A program made the position numbers and the translations under genes. From assembly GCA_013416795.1 (NCBI GenBank), contig RQSC01000028.1, forward strand, positions 342,534 to 405,802: a stretch of DNA of 63,269 nucleotides, written 5' to 3'. Below, piece by piece: positions 40,090-50,020 of the stretch; position 1 is the first letter of the stretch, and the number at the start of each line of letters is the position of its first letter. The notes under the pieces are model-generated. The model did no database searches, was not told where the DNA came from, and saw nothing but the letters and a program-made list of their open reading frames with translations. This DNA comes from Prasinococcaceae sp. CCMP 1430 (taxonomy: Eukaryota; Prasinodermophyta; Palmophyllophyceae; Prasinococcales; Prasinococcaceae).

Positions 40090-43000
40090 ATGGCCGCGCC
40101 GCCGCCGAGTTTGACGGCCGTCGGCGCGGCGGCAGGGGCGCTGCCGCCGCTGCGCTTGCTGCGGCCGCCAGTGGTGGGCGTGGCGCTCGCGATGGAGGCG
40201 AGCAGCGACGCCGAGGGCGATGCTCCGATTCTCAAGGAGGCGGCGGCGGACGAGGAAGTCGTCGCCGCCGCGAGGAGCATGCTCGAGGGCGCGAACATGA
40301 AACACGCTGCGCCGGGCCGCTCGGGCGTGACGGGGGCGCCGCCGGCACGAGGCGGGGGCGGCCCGCTCCTGGACGCTCTCGGGGCTGAGGTCTTTGACAT
40401 GCGAGCCCTGATTGGCACGCCCAGGGCCCCCCACCGCGCTCCGAGCGGGAAGCGGGCAGTCGCCATGGCCAACGGTGCTACGCCCGTGAAGGACGCCGGT
40501 GCAGCGTTTGCGGCGTCACCAAAGCCTTCGCCCGCACGTGTGCGTGACACAATCCGGGCGAAGGGCGCGCGCGCGTCGAAGAGCGCCGCGGGCGGCACGC
40601 ACGCGCCGCAGGCGGACGCCGAGGAGATCGACGGCGACAGCGATGACGATTTCGAGATGCCAGACGACCCGATGGCAGCCATCGAGGAGCAGCTCGAAGC
40701 GTGGGACAAGGAAAACGCGCTCGAGCCGAGCGCAGTGACGGAGCTTCGCACGGCGGTGCTGGGCGGCGCGAAGAGCGGCGCGCTCGCGAAGGCGCCCGAA
40801 GCAATGTTGCAGGAGCTCGTGAAGCTGCTGGACTGGCACGTGAAGCGTGCTGCCGACGGCAAGTTCGTGCTCGAAGAGGAGGCGACCGAGCTGGACGAGG
40901 AGCTAGACACGGGCCTCCACGCGTGCAGGGGTCTCCTGGCCGTTCTTGGCCTGCCCGAGCTGCCACGCAAGTGCTTCGTAGAAGAGGCGATCGAGCATGC
41001 CGTCGCGCTCGTCCGCGAGCAGGTCCATAACAGCGTGTTGCCCCTCTACGACGACGCTGTCGCCGTGCTCAAGGGCAGGGCGAAGGGCAAGACACCCGAG
41101 AAGGCGAGGACGCCGAAGAGTGCGAGGAAGGGGACGGCCGCCAAGGCCGCCAGCCGCGTCGCCGCCAAGCTGGTTGCGAAGACGGCCGAGTGCGTTGGCG
41201 GGCTGTCCGGCGTACTCGATGCGCCGGGGCCCTACAGCAGGCGGCCCCCCGATGCCGCCATGCTCCCGCTCACCGTGTCGTGCTGCACGTTGATCGCGTC
41301 GGCGTCAGTGCCGGCGACATTGCACAGACAGTGCGCCGAGTACATCGCCGCTTTCTTCGGCTCGTACGAGAGACACCGCGAAGTGGTACTTGACGAGCTC
41401 GCGAGTGTCGTCCCCAAGCTTCCCGCCAAGGGCAAGTCGATGCGCACCTTCATTCTGCAGGGCGAGGGTGGCAAGGTCGTGCAGGCAACCGCAGCGGCGC
41501 TCATGATGTGCGTGCAGCGAGCAGCGCGACTCCCCCTGGAGTCGTCAATCGCGGCAGATGCGGGTGCGCGCGCTGCCAAGACGGCTACTCCCGGCCGGGC
41601 GCCCGGCGCGGTCGAGGCCATGTGGCTGGCGGTGTGCAAGTCCGCAGACACCTTCTGGAGCCGGCTCTTCAAACACATGCGCCCCTACACTTCCGCCAAG
41701 AAGCAGGCCGACATCGACGTCAGGCCGCTCATGGTCAACTTGCTCACCGACCTTTTGGACTGCCGCGCAATGCCCGAGTGGCCCAGTGCCGCACTGCTGG
41801 TGCAGGTGCTTTGCCAGCATCTCCTCAAGGAGCATGGGCTTGAGTCCAAAGAGCCGACTGCTCGCTACATGGCGTACGGCTCCCTCGGCCAGATCGTCGC
41901 CACGCTCAAGGAAGACAAGCAGCGCGCTGACGAGCTCGCCGAGAGCGAGTCACTCTTTAGCGCGACTCTGACGCTCGGACAGATGGAGGACGACACGGGC
42001 GCGCCCTGGGAGCCCGCGCGTGCGCGCGAGGCTACGTGGCAGAGTGCAGGGAAAGCGCCCGGTGAGGGCGAGGAGTCGGGTGACGCCGGTGTGTGCACCG
42101 CCCTCATTGAGCGAGCAATGGCGCGAGCCAGCACTGCGCTTCGCTTCTCTGCCGGTGCTGCGGCTTTGGACGCTGCGGACGGCGGCGACACTGACATGGA
42201 CGATATCAGCGACGACAGCGACAACGAAGGCGCGACTCGGCGCTCAAGCAAGAAGGCAGGGGGGCAAACGACGGCGAAGGATCGGAGGATGGCGCCGGAG
42301 GAGGAAGGTCAGTTGCGCGCGGATGTGGTGTGCCAACAGGTCGCCTTGGACTATCTCGGGCAGCGCAAGTGTGCATCGAGCTCGCGGTCTACGCATGGCC
42401 ATGCGATGCGCGTGGCTCAGTGGTATTTCCTCGCTGCCAAGCAGCTACCGCCGGATGCTGCCGTCTCGAAACACGAGCGACTGCTGCGCTTCGCGCGCAC
42501 CCGCGGCGTGGGCTCGGGTCAATTCGAGAGCGCCGCTGTCGGTGCCCCGGTGGCTGCGAGCGCGGCGCGCGAGATGGCGAAGTCCGCAATCGTGTGTCTC
42601 TCTCAGAGCTCGGGCCTTGCTCGCACGGTGCCAGTGCTATCCGACCGCCTTCTCGGAGCCCTCAAGGCGGAGTCGGCTTCGAATTGTCGCGCGCGCGCTC
42701 TGAAGGCGCTTGCGCACATTGCGCAATCCGACCCAGCATTCATGTCTTTCCCTGCGGTGCGGTCTGTTGTGCACGCTCGCGCCGGCGACGAGTCAGCGCT
42801 CGTACGCGAGGCCGCTGTCGACCTCGTGGGTCGGCACGCCACGTCAAGGGGCCAGGCCGATGACGAGACCTTGGTGCTCCTCCACCGGCGTGCGGTGGAC
42901 ACGGCCGTGAGTGTGCGGAAGCGCGCGATCCTCGCTATGCGGGACGTCGTTACTGCCGGCACTGGCGGGTTTGGCGGTGTCGCCAGCGACTGCAAGGCCA

Positions 43001-45690
43001 TTTTGCGCGTCCTGTCGCGCGCCAATGACGAGGAGCACTCAATCCGCGTGGCCGTGGTGCAGACGGTGACAGATCTGTGGCTTGCGCGGCCCGCGGGGGA
43101 GAGCTGCGACGCTGATGAGGATCTGACTCGCCTGCAGGTCTTCCGCAAGCGCGCCGACCAGCTTGTCGAGTGCGTGAAAGCCGATCGTCGTGTTGGTGTT
43201 GTGATGGCCGATGTGCTCCGGCGGGCGCTCACGCTGGGTTCGGCGAGCACCGACGAGGCGACCGCTGCCGCTGCGACCGCGGAGAAGAAACGCCTCGCCG
43301 CACTCTTCGCCCATCGCGCGGCGCGCACGCTTACGGCGTGCATCCTCGAGCGCATTCTCGAGAGCGATGAAGGCGCCGAAGGCGCCAATGACGCAGCCGG
43401 GCCGCTGCCCTACGCCGCGGCGCTGCGCGTGCTCGCCGCCGCGAGCCCTGAGCTGGTGTCGCCCCCCGACGATCGGCTGCGTGTGGTCGCGACACTGCGC
43501 CCGCACCTCGCCATCCGTGCGTCTTCCGATCGCGCCGCAAAGGCTGCCGACGCCGAGCGCGTCGAGCACCTCCTCGCCGTTGTGGCTCGCGCTCTTCCCT
43601 TGTCCCCCGCAGTGGATGCCGGATTTGCCGAGGGCCTCGCGAGCGAACTGGTGGGCCTGGCACGCGTGTCACTCTCGAAGGGCATTCTTCGTGAGTGCGC
43701 TCGCACACTCGGTGCTTTGGCCGACAAGTCTCGCGTTGCATCGGCGAAGACCGCCGGCCTTGCCCAGGTTGCCTTCACCGCGCTGAGAAGCCTGGCGGAG
43801 CGCCTCGGAAAGACCGCGCCGGGCGTCGGCCAGTCTACGAGTGACGAGGTGCTAGCGCAACGCAGCTTATTCCTCGCGGGTCTGCTATGCCGCTACGCGG
43901 ACGTGCACGTCGACTCTGCTTCCGTGGACGGGGACAAAACGCGCGTCTCCATCAAGAACCTCCACTCCCTGTACATCAAATTTCTGCGCAGGTCGCCTTC
44001 GACGATCGTGAAGCGCGCTGCCATGGAGGGCATCGGCCTGGTCTTCATATCGCGTCCCGAGGTGATGCTCGAGGACAACATGCTCAAGATGATGAGCGCC
44101 GCGATGGTGCCTGGCTCAGGGGTCGACCCCAACATCCGCATGCAGGCGCTGGCCAACCTGTCGGACTTCTTGACGGAAGAGGAGCAGCGAATGGCCGCTC
44201 TTGGCGAGGCGGGAGGTTCCGCACCAGACGGTGCGCTGCAAAAGTCCGCGGGCGAGGGCGACACGGGTGCCGCCAGCCAAGTCGTCCAGAAACTGTGGCC
44301 GAGGGTGCTTGCGATCATGACAGATGGGCGTGACCACGTTGGAGAGGACGAACACAGGGGCGCGGCTCTGCGCATCGCGGAGCAGGCCGCCCGCCAGGGC
44401 CTCGTGCATCCGCTCTCGGTCATTGCGCAGCTGATCGCGCTGCACGGAGATGCCTCCGCCCCGGTAGCTGCCACTGCGCACCGCCAGCTCAAAGCGTACA
44501 TGGAGGGCCACCCCGATTTTGTGGAGACGCGCCTAGGGGACGGCCTGCGCCTGATGTATGAGCTGTACTCAGCTACTGGAATCGAAGCGGTCGCGCCCTC
44601 GGGTCCGCAGGGTTGCACACCCGTCGCAGCCGCTGCCGTTGCACGGGTGTACCGTCTGGTGTCCCCTGGAGGCCGCGTAGCTCGCCACGTCTTTCTCAGG
44701 ACAGCACTACGCCCCTTCAAGTTTGCGGTCGGCTCAGAGGGGGAGCCGTCTACCGGGAGGGTGAGGCGCGGGACGAGCAAGGACGTTGGCGAGGGCGCAG
44801 CTGTCATCGAGACCCCGGCCGTGCTCGCACACCTCGCTGGCGTGCTCGCCACGCTGCCGTACACTACTGTCGATGAGCTTTTCTTCGTCACGCACGTGAT
44901 CGACGACATCGTCGCTGCACGTGGCAACTCGGTGATGGACGCACTCAAGCGATCGCTCGCAGGCGCTGGGAGGTCGGGGGATGGTGCAGAGCCAAGCCCA
45001 GAGACGCAGCGCAACGCCGAGGCAGCATACGCCGCGTCGGTGCTGCTCGCGCTCAAGTCGCACCTCGCGCGGGCCTACCGTCTGCGCGCCGATCGACGTG
45101 CAGAGTACAATCCACGTGCCCGCATGTCGGCCGAAGCCGCCAAACGCGACGCGTTCGTCGGCGCGCTCCAGTTGCCCCCCGTTGATGCGGCCGCTGCTGC
45201 GCTCGCGCTCGCGACGGGGCGCGAGTGCACTGCTGGCGACGCCGCGCTCGCACTTGCGACCCTCAAGGCTGCTCTCGCCAAGGACACCGAGGAGGAGATT
45301 GCCGGAACGGCGCCTGGCCTCGCCTCTCCGAACGGCAAGGAGGGCGGCGATGCAGATGACGCGATGGCCTCCACGCCTTCTGGGGTGGCCGGCGGCGCTT
45401 CCTCCGGCAAGCGCAAGGCCACCGCGCCCGCTGAGGCGGTCACGGGCGCCAAGTCCTCCGGCAAAAAGGGCCGCGGCGCGGCGGCCGGCAAGGCGGGCGG
45501 GAGCACCGGCCGCAGGTCCCAGTCCAAGCGCCGCCGCGGTGGCGACGAGAGCGACGATGCCGACGATGACGACTATGCGTGCGACGACGACAGCGACTTC
45601 GAGGGCGTGCCCGCCGGCGCGGCCAGCATCGAGCCCGTGCGCTCGCGGCCCGCGCGCGGCAGCAGGGGCAGTGCGCGCCGCCGGCTTTAG
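40090..45690 (+). CDS. SCC2: Cohesin loader SCC2/NIPBL-like
   Basis: A single exon of 1,866 residues from ATG 40090. Family blocks: PRKCFVEEAIEHAVALVREQ and VLPLYDDAV; SYERHREVVLDELASVVPKL; the core RARALKALAHIAQSDPAFMS, LVREAAVDLVGRHATSRG, VSVRKRAILAMRDVV and HSIRVAVVQTVTDLWL; then NLHSLYIKFLRRSP, FISRPEVMLEDNMLKMM and MQALANLSDFLTEEEQRM. This order is that of the NIPBL/Scc2/Mis4 HEAT hook, which loads cohesin on DNA and stimulates its ATPase. The C-terminus (after about 1,690) is basic and acidic low complexity (SSGKRKATAPAEA, KKGRGAAAGKAGG, acidic ESDDADDDDYACDDD), probably a nuclear/DNA-binding tail. An intronless reading frame this long contrasts with its intron-bearing neighbours. Confidence 0.92.
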   Translation: MAAPPPSLTAVGAAAGALPPLRLLRPPVVGVALAMEASSDAEGDAPILKEAAADEEVVAAARSMLEGANMKHAAPGRSGVTGAPPARGGGGPLLDALGAEVFDMRALIGTPRAPHRAPSGKRAVAMANGATPVKDAGAAFAASPKPSPARVRDTIRAKGARASKSAAGGTHAPQADAEEIDGDSDDDFEMPDDPMAAIEEQLEAWDKENALEPSAVTELRTAVLGGAKSGALAKAPEAMLQELVKLLDWHVKRAADGKFVLEEEATELDEELDTGLHACRGLLAVLGLPELPRKCFVEEAIEHAVALVREQVHNSVLPLYDDAVAVLKGRAKGKTPEKARTPKSARKGTAAKAASRVAAKLVAKTAECVGGLSGVLDAPGPYSRRPPDAAMLPLTVSCCTLIASASVPATLHRQCAEYIAAFFGSYERHREVVLDELASVVPKLPAKGKSMRTFILQGEGGKVVQATAAALMMCVQRAARLPLESSIAADAGARAAKTATPGRAPGAVEAMWLAVCKSADTFWSRLFKHMRPYTSAKKQADIDVRPLMVNLLTDLLDCRAMPEWPSAALLVQVLCQHLLKEHGLESKEPTARYMAYGSLGQIVATLKEDKQRADELAESESLFSATLTLGQMEDDTGAPWEPARAREATWQSAGKAPGEGEESGDAGVCTALIERAMARASTALRFSAGAAALDAADGGDTDMDDISDDSDNEGATRRSSKKAGGQTTAKDRRMAPEEEGQLRADVVCQQVALDYLGQRKCASSSRSTHGHAMRVAQWYFLAAKQLPPDAAVSKHERLLRFARTRGVGSGQFESAAVGAPVAASAAREMAKSAIVCLSQSSGLARTVPVLSDRLLGALKAESASNCRARALKALAHIAQSDPAFMSFPAVRSVVHARAGDESALVREAAVDLVGRHATSRGQADDETLVLLHRRAVDTAVSVRKRAILAMRDVVTAGTGGFGGVASDCKAILRVLSRANDEEHSIRVAVVQTVTDLWLARPAGESCDADEDLTRLQVFRKRADQLVECVKADRRVGVVMADVLRRALTLGSASTDEATAAAATAEKKRLAALFAHRAARTLTACILERILESDEGAEGANDAAGPLPYAAALRVLAAASPELVSPPDDRLRVVATLRPHLAIRASSDRAAKAADAERVEHLLAVVARALPLSPAVDAGFAEGLASELVGLARVSLSKGILRECARTLGALADKSRVASAKTAGLAQVAFTALRSLAERLGKTAPGVGQSTSDEVLAQRSLFLAGLLCRYADVHVDSASVDGDKTRVSIKNLHSLYIKFLRRSPSTIVKRAAMEGIGLVFISRPEVMLEDNMLKMMSAAMVPGSGVDPNIRMQALANLSDFLTEEEQRMAALGEAGGSAPDGALQKSAGEGDTGAASQVVQKLWPRVLAIMTDGRDHVGEDEHRGAALRIAEQAARQGLVHPLSVIAQLIALHGDASAPVAATAHRQLKAYMEGHPDFVETRLGDGLRLMYELYSATGIEAVAPSGPQGCTPVAAAAVARVYRLVSPGGRVARHVFLRTALRPFKFAVGSEGEPSTGRVRRGTSKDVGEGAAVIETPAVLAHLAGVLATLPYTTVDELFFVTHVIDDIVAARGNSVMDALKRSLAGAGRSGDGAEPSPETQRNAEAAYAASVLLALKSHLARAYRLRADRRAEYNPRARMSAEAAKRDAFVGALQLPPVDAAAAALALATGRECTAGDAALALATLKAALAKDTEEEIAGTAPGLASPNGKEGGDADDAMASTPSGVAGGASSGKRKATAPAEAVTGAKSSGKKGRGAAAGKAGGSTGRRSQSKRRRGGDESDDADDDDYACDDDSDFEGVPAGAASIEPVRSRPARGSRGSARRRL

Positions 45691-46082
45691 GGCCCCGGCC
45701 GCCATACCTCCCACCGCCGACCCGCCTGCACCGCCCGCTGCACGCGCACGCGGTCGGCGCCTCCCAAGCCTCTAGCACACAGCCGCGCGCCCACGCGCAT
45801 GGAAGCCCCCGACGGCAAGAAAGTTTGGTCCGTTTCGATGCGGCGATTCAGAATGCCTCTTATTGAAAATTGGAAAATGTTTGTGACTGCCACTTTCTTT
45901 CTGGATAAGATCGTGCAGATTTGCTCGTGCTTCTCGCGCGTGCGCGCGGGGGGGGACGGGGGACGCACGGCGGCGGCACAGAGCGCCTCGGGCCCGCGCG
46001 GCCTCCCTGCCTGCCGCCTTCGCGGCTGCCGAAGCTCAGAACTGGCCGCGAGGCTTTCGCGCCGTCGGCGCCGGTGGACCCA
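45691..46082. promoter_or_regulatory. Upstream region of the CreA-like gene
   Basis: About 390 bases. The AT-rich patch at 45850-45915 (CCTCTTATTGAAAATTGGAA, GTTTGTGACTGCCACTTTCT) is the probable core promoter for the CreA gene. The proximal part also holds the SCC2 3' UTR. No other coding segment seen. Confidence 0.5.
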
Positions 46083-46824
46083 ATGGCGGCGGTGGCGGCC
46101 GCGCGCACTCGCGGCGGTCTTGCGCGCGCGCGCATGGGCGAAGGCACGGCTGCGGGCGCGGCCGCCGCGAGTGCCGCGGCCGTGGCGCTCGTCCTGGGCG
46201 CCGCGCCTGCAAACGCCGGCGGAGGTCCTCAGATCGTCGGCGAATTCGGCGGCCAGGGGCTGGTTATCAAGGACACCATCCAGGTACGCGCTCGCCTGCC
46301 TCGGCGCATTCCGTGCGCACAGCCACAAGCAAGTGCGCTGACAACGGCCCCCTCGACCCCGCGTGCTAGGTGGTGCGCGTGCCAGACCCCTCGGTTGAAG
46401 GCGTCACCGTTTACCTCTCGCAGTCCAACCAGGCGCTGAGGTAGGGCGTGCGCGCCCGCGCCCGCGAGCGCGAGCGCGTGCGCGCGAGGACTGCCCGTGT
46501 GCTGACACAATCTCGCCCATGCGCCTTTGTAGCCTGAGCCAGTCGAACAACACCGCGCTGGGGTGCGCTATCACCGGCCCAGTCTCCTTCTCTGGCGACC
46601 TGGGCGGAAAGAAGGGGGAGGAGATTGTGCGCGAGGGCCGCGGCGTGTTTGGCACCAAGTCGATACACGTGCGCCGCGTCTACGACGCGCCGCAGCGAAC
46701 GCTGACTTACGTGGCCTACAACACGCGCCTCGCTGGCGATGATGACAACAAGAGCAGGTTCAAGACCGCGCTGTGCACCGTGGTTCTCCCCGAGGAGGAG
46801 CAGGCGCCGGCAACAGACGCGTAG
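46083..46824 (+). CDS. CreA family protein with organelle-type targeting sequence
   Basis: Exons 46083-46283, 46370-46440 and 46533-46824 (phases 0 and 2), 187 residues. The mature part matches bacterial CreA: VVRVPDPSVEGVTVYLSQ, then ALGCAITGPVSF, VFGTKSIHVRRVYDAPQRTL and YVAYNTRL. CreA is a small, mostly periplasmic bacterial protein of unknown biochemical role. The first 45 residues are Ala/Arg-rich, followed by a hydrophobic stretch (AAAASAAAVALVLGAAPANA) with an AxA site before GGGPQIV. This is the form of a bipartite transit peptide to the thylakoid lumen, which would be the plastid equivalent of the periplasm. A cyanobacterial origin through the plastid is the simplest inference. It converges with the DUF4347-like gene, 55 bases between stops. 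Confidence 0.85.
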
Positions 46825-46879
46825 CAATATTAGCGGGCGGTGTAGACAAACGTGTTATCGGATGAATTTGTACCATTAT

Positions 46880-49800
46880 CTACTCATCAGCTGCCGGTGT
46901 TGGCGGGGGCGGCGCACCAGGCGGCGACGCGCCTGCCGCCAGCACCTCGTCCGCATCTGGTCTTGGATCGGCCTTGCCTTCAGCCTTGCCTGTCTCGACT
47001 GCATGCGTCCCTGGCTGCCCTGTGACCGCCGCCGCCGCCTCCCACTCCGCGCGCGCGCCCGCCAAGAAGAAGGCCGCCGCCTCGTTGCCCGCATCGCCAC
47101 CACCCATGGACGTCTCAACGCGCACGTCGGCACCTGCCGCGCCCTCGACGCGAGCAACAAGCCGGTCGTCGGTTGCCGCACTGCCGGGTGGAGCAAAGAT
47201 GAACAGGGTCGGCTCGGCGCCGTCCTCGGCTTCGCCTTCTTCCTCGTCAAGTAGCGCACCCACCTCGGCCCAGAGCTCCCTGGCCTGGCGCGCGGCGCGC
47301 GAGCGCGCGGGTGCCCTGAGCGACAGCGCTGCCGTGGCGCTCAGCGCGAGCACGTCTCCACCCGCAATGGCAGCAGCAGCTGGCACCACGCACACGCGCG
47401 CGCGCGCGCGTGCGGCCGCAGTGAGCGACGCCAGTGCGGCGCGCGCCGCCTCGAGCTCGGGCAGGCCGCCCTCCTGCTTGTCCGAGTCCCATGCCACGAG
47501 TACCACGCGTGTCCCGGACGCTGCCCCAGCTGCGAGGGCGTTTGCTGCCGGCGCCGCTGCCGACACCAGCGCTATGCACACCTGCTCATCGACATCTGCA
47601 CCAGCGCTCGAGTCCGTCTGCGCAGCGTCCGTCTGCGCGTCTTCAGAGGCGGCTGTCTTGGCGTCTGCTGGCTCACCGCCACCCTCTGCGTCGTCGACCG
47701 CCCTCGTCTCGTCCGCCACGTCATCGCTTGCCTGCTCGTCGCCATCCAGCCCCTCAAGCTGCGTTGATGGCGGCACCACCTTCTGCAGCCAGTCCGCATA
47801 CCCGGCGGGGTCGAAGTAGCGCGTCGCATCTGCCGACACGCCCAGGGGGCATGCCGCCACGTGCACGCCAGTGACGCTGCGAAGCGCACCGAGCAACTCG
47901 GCCGTGTCGGCTGCGCCAGCATCGGCACCACTCGCGAGGCCAGGCGCGAGGACATCGACGTGGCCTCCGCGCACGACGGCAGAGCCCAGGGAGGCCCATG
48001 ACGCGCGGACGTCCGCGCGCGCATGCAGAGCACGCGCCGTCGCGCGATAGCCGGCTGTGAGTCCCACGGCGTGCGGCTTTGCATGCGTGGCCACGCCGAG
48101 CGACGCCACGCGTGCGCCGCACAGCGCGGCGTGCAGCGCGGCGGCGACATCGGCCGCCGCCGCTGCCTCTGCGTCGAATGCTACCACGGCGACATCTGCC
48201 CGCGCGGCAGCCACGAGGTCGGCGGCGTACGGCGCGCGGGACGACACCAGGAGCGCGCGCGAATAGTGCGGTGCACCGCTGCTGCCTGCGTACAGCGGCG
48301 GCGACGCTGTGACTCCAGGGAAGCGCGGCGTAGGCACGACGACAGGCCCAGATGGCGGCGCCAATGCCAGCGGCGGCGGCTCCGCGCGCGCAGCCAACAT
48401 AGCACCAGCGCCCGCGCCATCTCCAGCCCGCGTGACCGGTTTGCGCTGCGCGGGCAGCTCCGCGACGAGCACCGCAGCCGCGGCCGCATCGAGCACGTCG
48501 GCAAGTGGCGCGAGGTCCCCGGCGGCGCGCGCGGCCTCCTCTGCTGCGCGGCGGCCAATGCGCACAGCAGCTGCCGCCGCTGCCGTCGCGGGCTCGACGC
48601 CACACTCGCGGCCGGAGCGCAGACGCCGCTCTCGCGAGGGTTTGGCCTCGGCGCCCGCGACCGCGCCTGGCCGCAGCCCAGAGGCCGCCTTCAGCGCCTT
48701 GGCCGCGCCGAGGCGCATCGCCGCCGCCGCTGCTGCCGAGTGGCGCGGCCCCCACTCCTTGGGCTTGGCGGGGGCGTCCTTAATGGCTTTGGCCGCGGCC
48801 TTCGCCTCCTCCTCCCTGCTCGTGCGGCGGGCGCGCGCCTCGGCCTCGGCAGCGGCCGCGGCGCGGACCGCCGCCACCTGCGCCGCGGCGGCCGCTAGCA
48901 CGGCGCCCGACAGCGCCGCGCGCGTCGAGCGCTCCGCCGCCGCGCGCGTCGCGGCCTGCGATGCGGCCAGCCACACCGCGTCGCTGGGGGCGTCGACGCG
49001 TGCCTTCCAGCCGCCCTCTCTATCACGCTTCTCCCCTCCTCCCTTGCCCTCCGCTGGGCGCGTCCCGGTAGGCACGCCTCGAGCGGACGTAAGCGCGTGC
49101 GCGTACGCGTCTGCAACGGCCACGCGCGCGGCAGCCGCGGCGGCCGACGCGACGGCCCCGCCATCGGAGAATGGCAAGGGCGCGGTGGCGCCCTCGAACT
49201 CATCCACGGCGAGGCTCTGACCGCCCTCTCGCGCGCTCGGACGCGCCGACGCCGGCAGCAGGCCCATCTCGCGCACGACCGCCTCAGCGACCAGGCGCGC
49301 GTTCGCCGCGACCGCGAGATCCTGCTCTCTTTCACGCGCGAGCGCCTCGCGCCCCGCACCCGCACGCGCCATCGCTGCCTCGGCGGCCGCAGCGCGCGCG
49401 TCGTCTTCTTCGCTCGCGGGAGCGCCCACGGTGTGCGTGTACGCGCTCACCCCCGCTGTTTCTGGCTGGTACGGTGCGGGCGCGTACGCCTCCGGCGGTG
49501 GCAGCGGCGCGCGCGCGCTGTACGCAGTCTCGCCGGGCAGCGCGGCGCGCGCCGCGCGTGCGGCTTCTTGGATGCTCGCGAGGCTGCGCGTCGAGGACGG
49601 TGGTGGGAGGTGAGAGGCAGCGTCCGCCTCCTCCTCCGCCCGCGTCCTCGGATCCGGCAGCGCGAGGGGCGGCACTGCCGGCGGCGCGCGCATTGCAGCG
49701 AGCGCCGGGCTCGGCTCGTCGCTGCCCGGGGCTGAAGCTGAGGGGGCGAGGGCGGGGGCGGAGCTGAGGGACGCGGAAGCCTTCTCTTTCCCGCCGGATC

Positions 49801-50020
49801 CCCACGCATCGCGCAGAGCGCGTGCGTCGGCGTCGCTCATGCGGTCGCCCGCGCCGAGGGGGACATCCAGCCGCGCGGGCCGCTGCCGCTCCTGCCGTTG
49901 CCGCTCCGCCGCCGGCGCGGGCGCATGCGCCGCTCGCTTGGCGCTTGCCTCGGCATCCCATTGCGCCTCCTCGGCGGTGAGCCGCGCCCTGCGCGCGAGC
50001 GCCTCCTCGAACGACTCCAT
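46880..50020 (-). CDS. Large Ala-rich protein with a DUF4347-like domain
   Basis: One exon, 1,046 residues from ATG 50018-50020. Residues 1-500 are a charged, Ala-rich, largely helical region (FEEALARRARLTAEEAQWDA; later repeated Ala/Arg helices such as QAATRAAAERSTRAAL). Residues about 590-735 resemble DUF4347: ALLVSSRAPYAADLVAAARA, DVAVVAFDAEAA, LGVATHAKPHAVGLTAG (His646, His650), GGHVDVLAPGLASG and TGVHVAACPLGVS, matching the order strand, strand, SHG-like histidine motif, GCD-like turn, TGADVAAS-like end. DUF4347 is known mainly from large bacterial surface or repeat proteins. The C-terminus has a second Rossmann-like, Ala-rich half (VCIALVSAAAPAANALA, RVVLVAWDSD). The fold assignment is by motif order only, so moderate. 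Confidence 0.55.
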   Translation of the reverse strand: MESFEEALARRARLTAEEAQWDAEASAKRAAHAPAPAAERQRQERQRPARLDVPLGAGDRMSDADARALRDAWGSGGKEKASASLSSAPALAPSASAPGSDEPSPALAAMRAPPAVPPLALPDPRTRAEEEADAASHLPPPSSTRSLASIQEAARAARAALPGETAYSARAPLPPPEAYAPAPYQPETAGVSAYTHTVGAPASEEDDARAAAAEAAMARAGAGREALAREREQDLAVAANARLVAEAVVREMGLLPASARPSAREGGQSLAVDEFEGATAPLPFSDGGAVASAAAAAARVAVADAYAHALTSARGVPTGTRPAEGKGGGEKRDREGGWKARVDAPSDAVWLAASQAATRAAAERSTRAALSGAVLAAAAAQVAAVRAAAAAEAEARARRTSREEEAKAAAKAIKDAPAKPKEWGPRHSAAAAAAMRLGAAKALKAASGLRPGAVAGAEAKPSRERRLRSGRECGVEPATAAAAAAVRIGRRAAEEAARAAGDLAPLADVLDAAAAAVLVAELPAQRKPVTRAGDGAGAGAMLAARAEPPPLALAPPSGPVVVPTPRFPGVTASPPLYAGSSGAPHYSRALLVSSRAPYAADLVAAARADVAVVAFDAEAAAAADVAAALHAALCGARVASLGVATHAKPHAVGLTAGYRATARALHARADVRASWASLGSAVVRGGHVDVLAPGLASGADAGAADTAELLGALRSVTGVHVAACPLGVSADATRYFDPAGYADWLQKVVPPSTQLEGLDGDEQASDDVADETRAVDDAEGGGEPADAKTAASEDAQTDAAQTDSSAGADVDEQVCIALVSAAAPAANALAAGAASGTRVVLVAWDSDKQEGGLPELEAARAALASLTAAARARARVCVVPAAAAIAGGDVLALSATAALSLRAPARSRAARQARELWAEVGALLDEEEGEAEDGAEPTLFIFAPPGSAATDDRLVARVEGAAGADVRVETSMGGGDAGNEAAAFFLAGARAEWEAAAAVTGQPGTHAVETGKAEGKADPRPDADEVLAAGASPPGAPPPPTPAADE

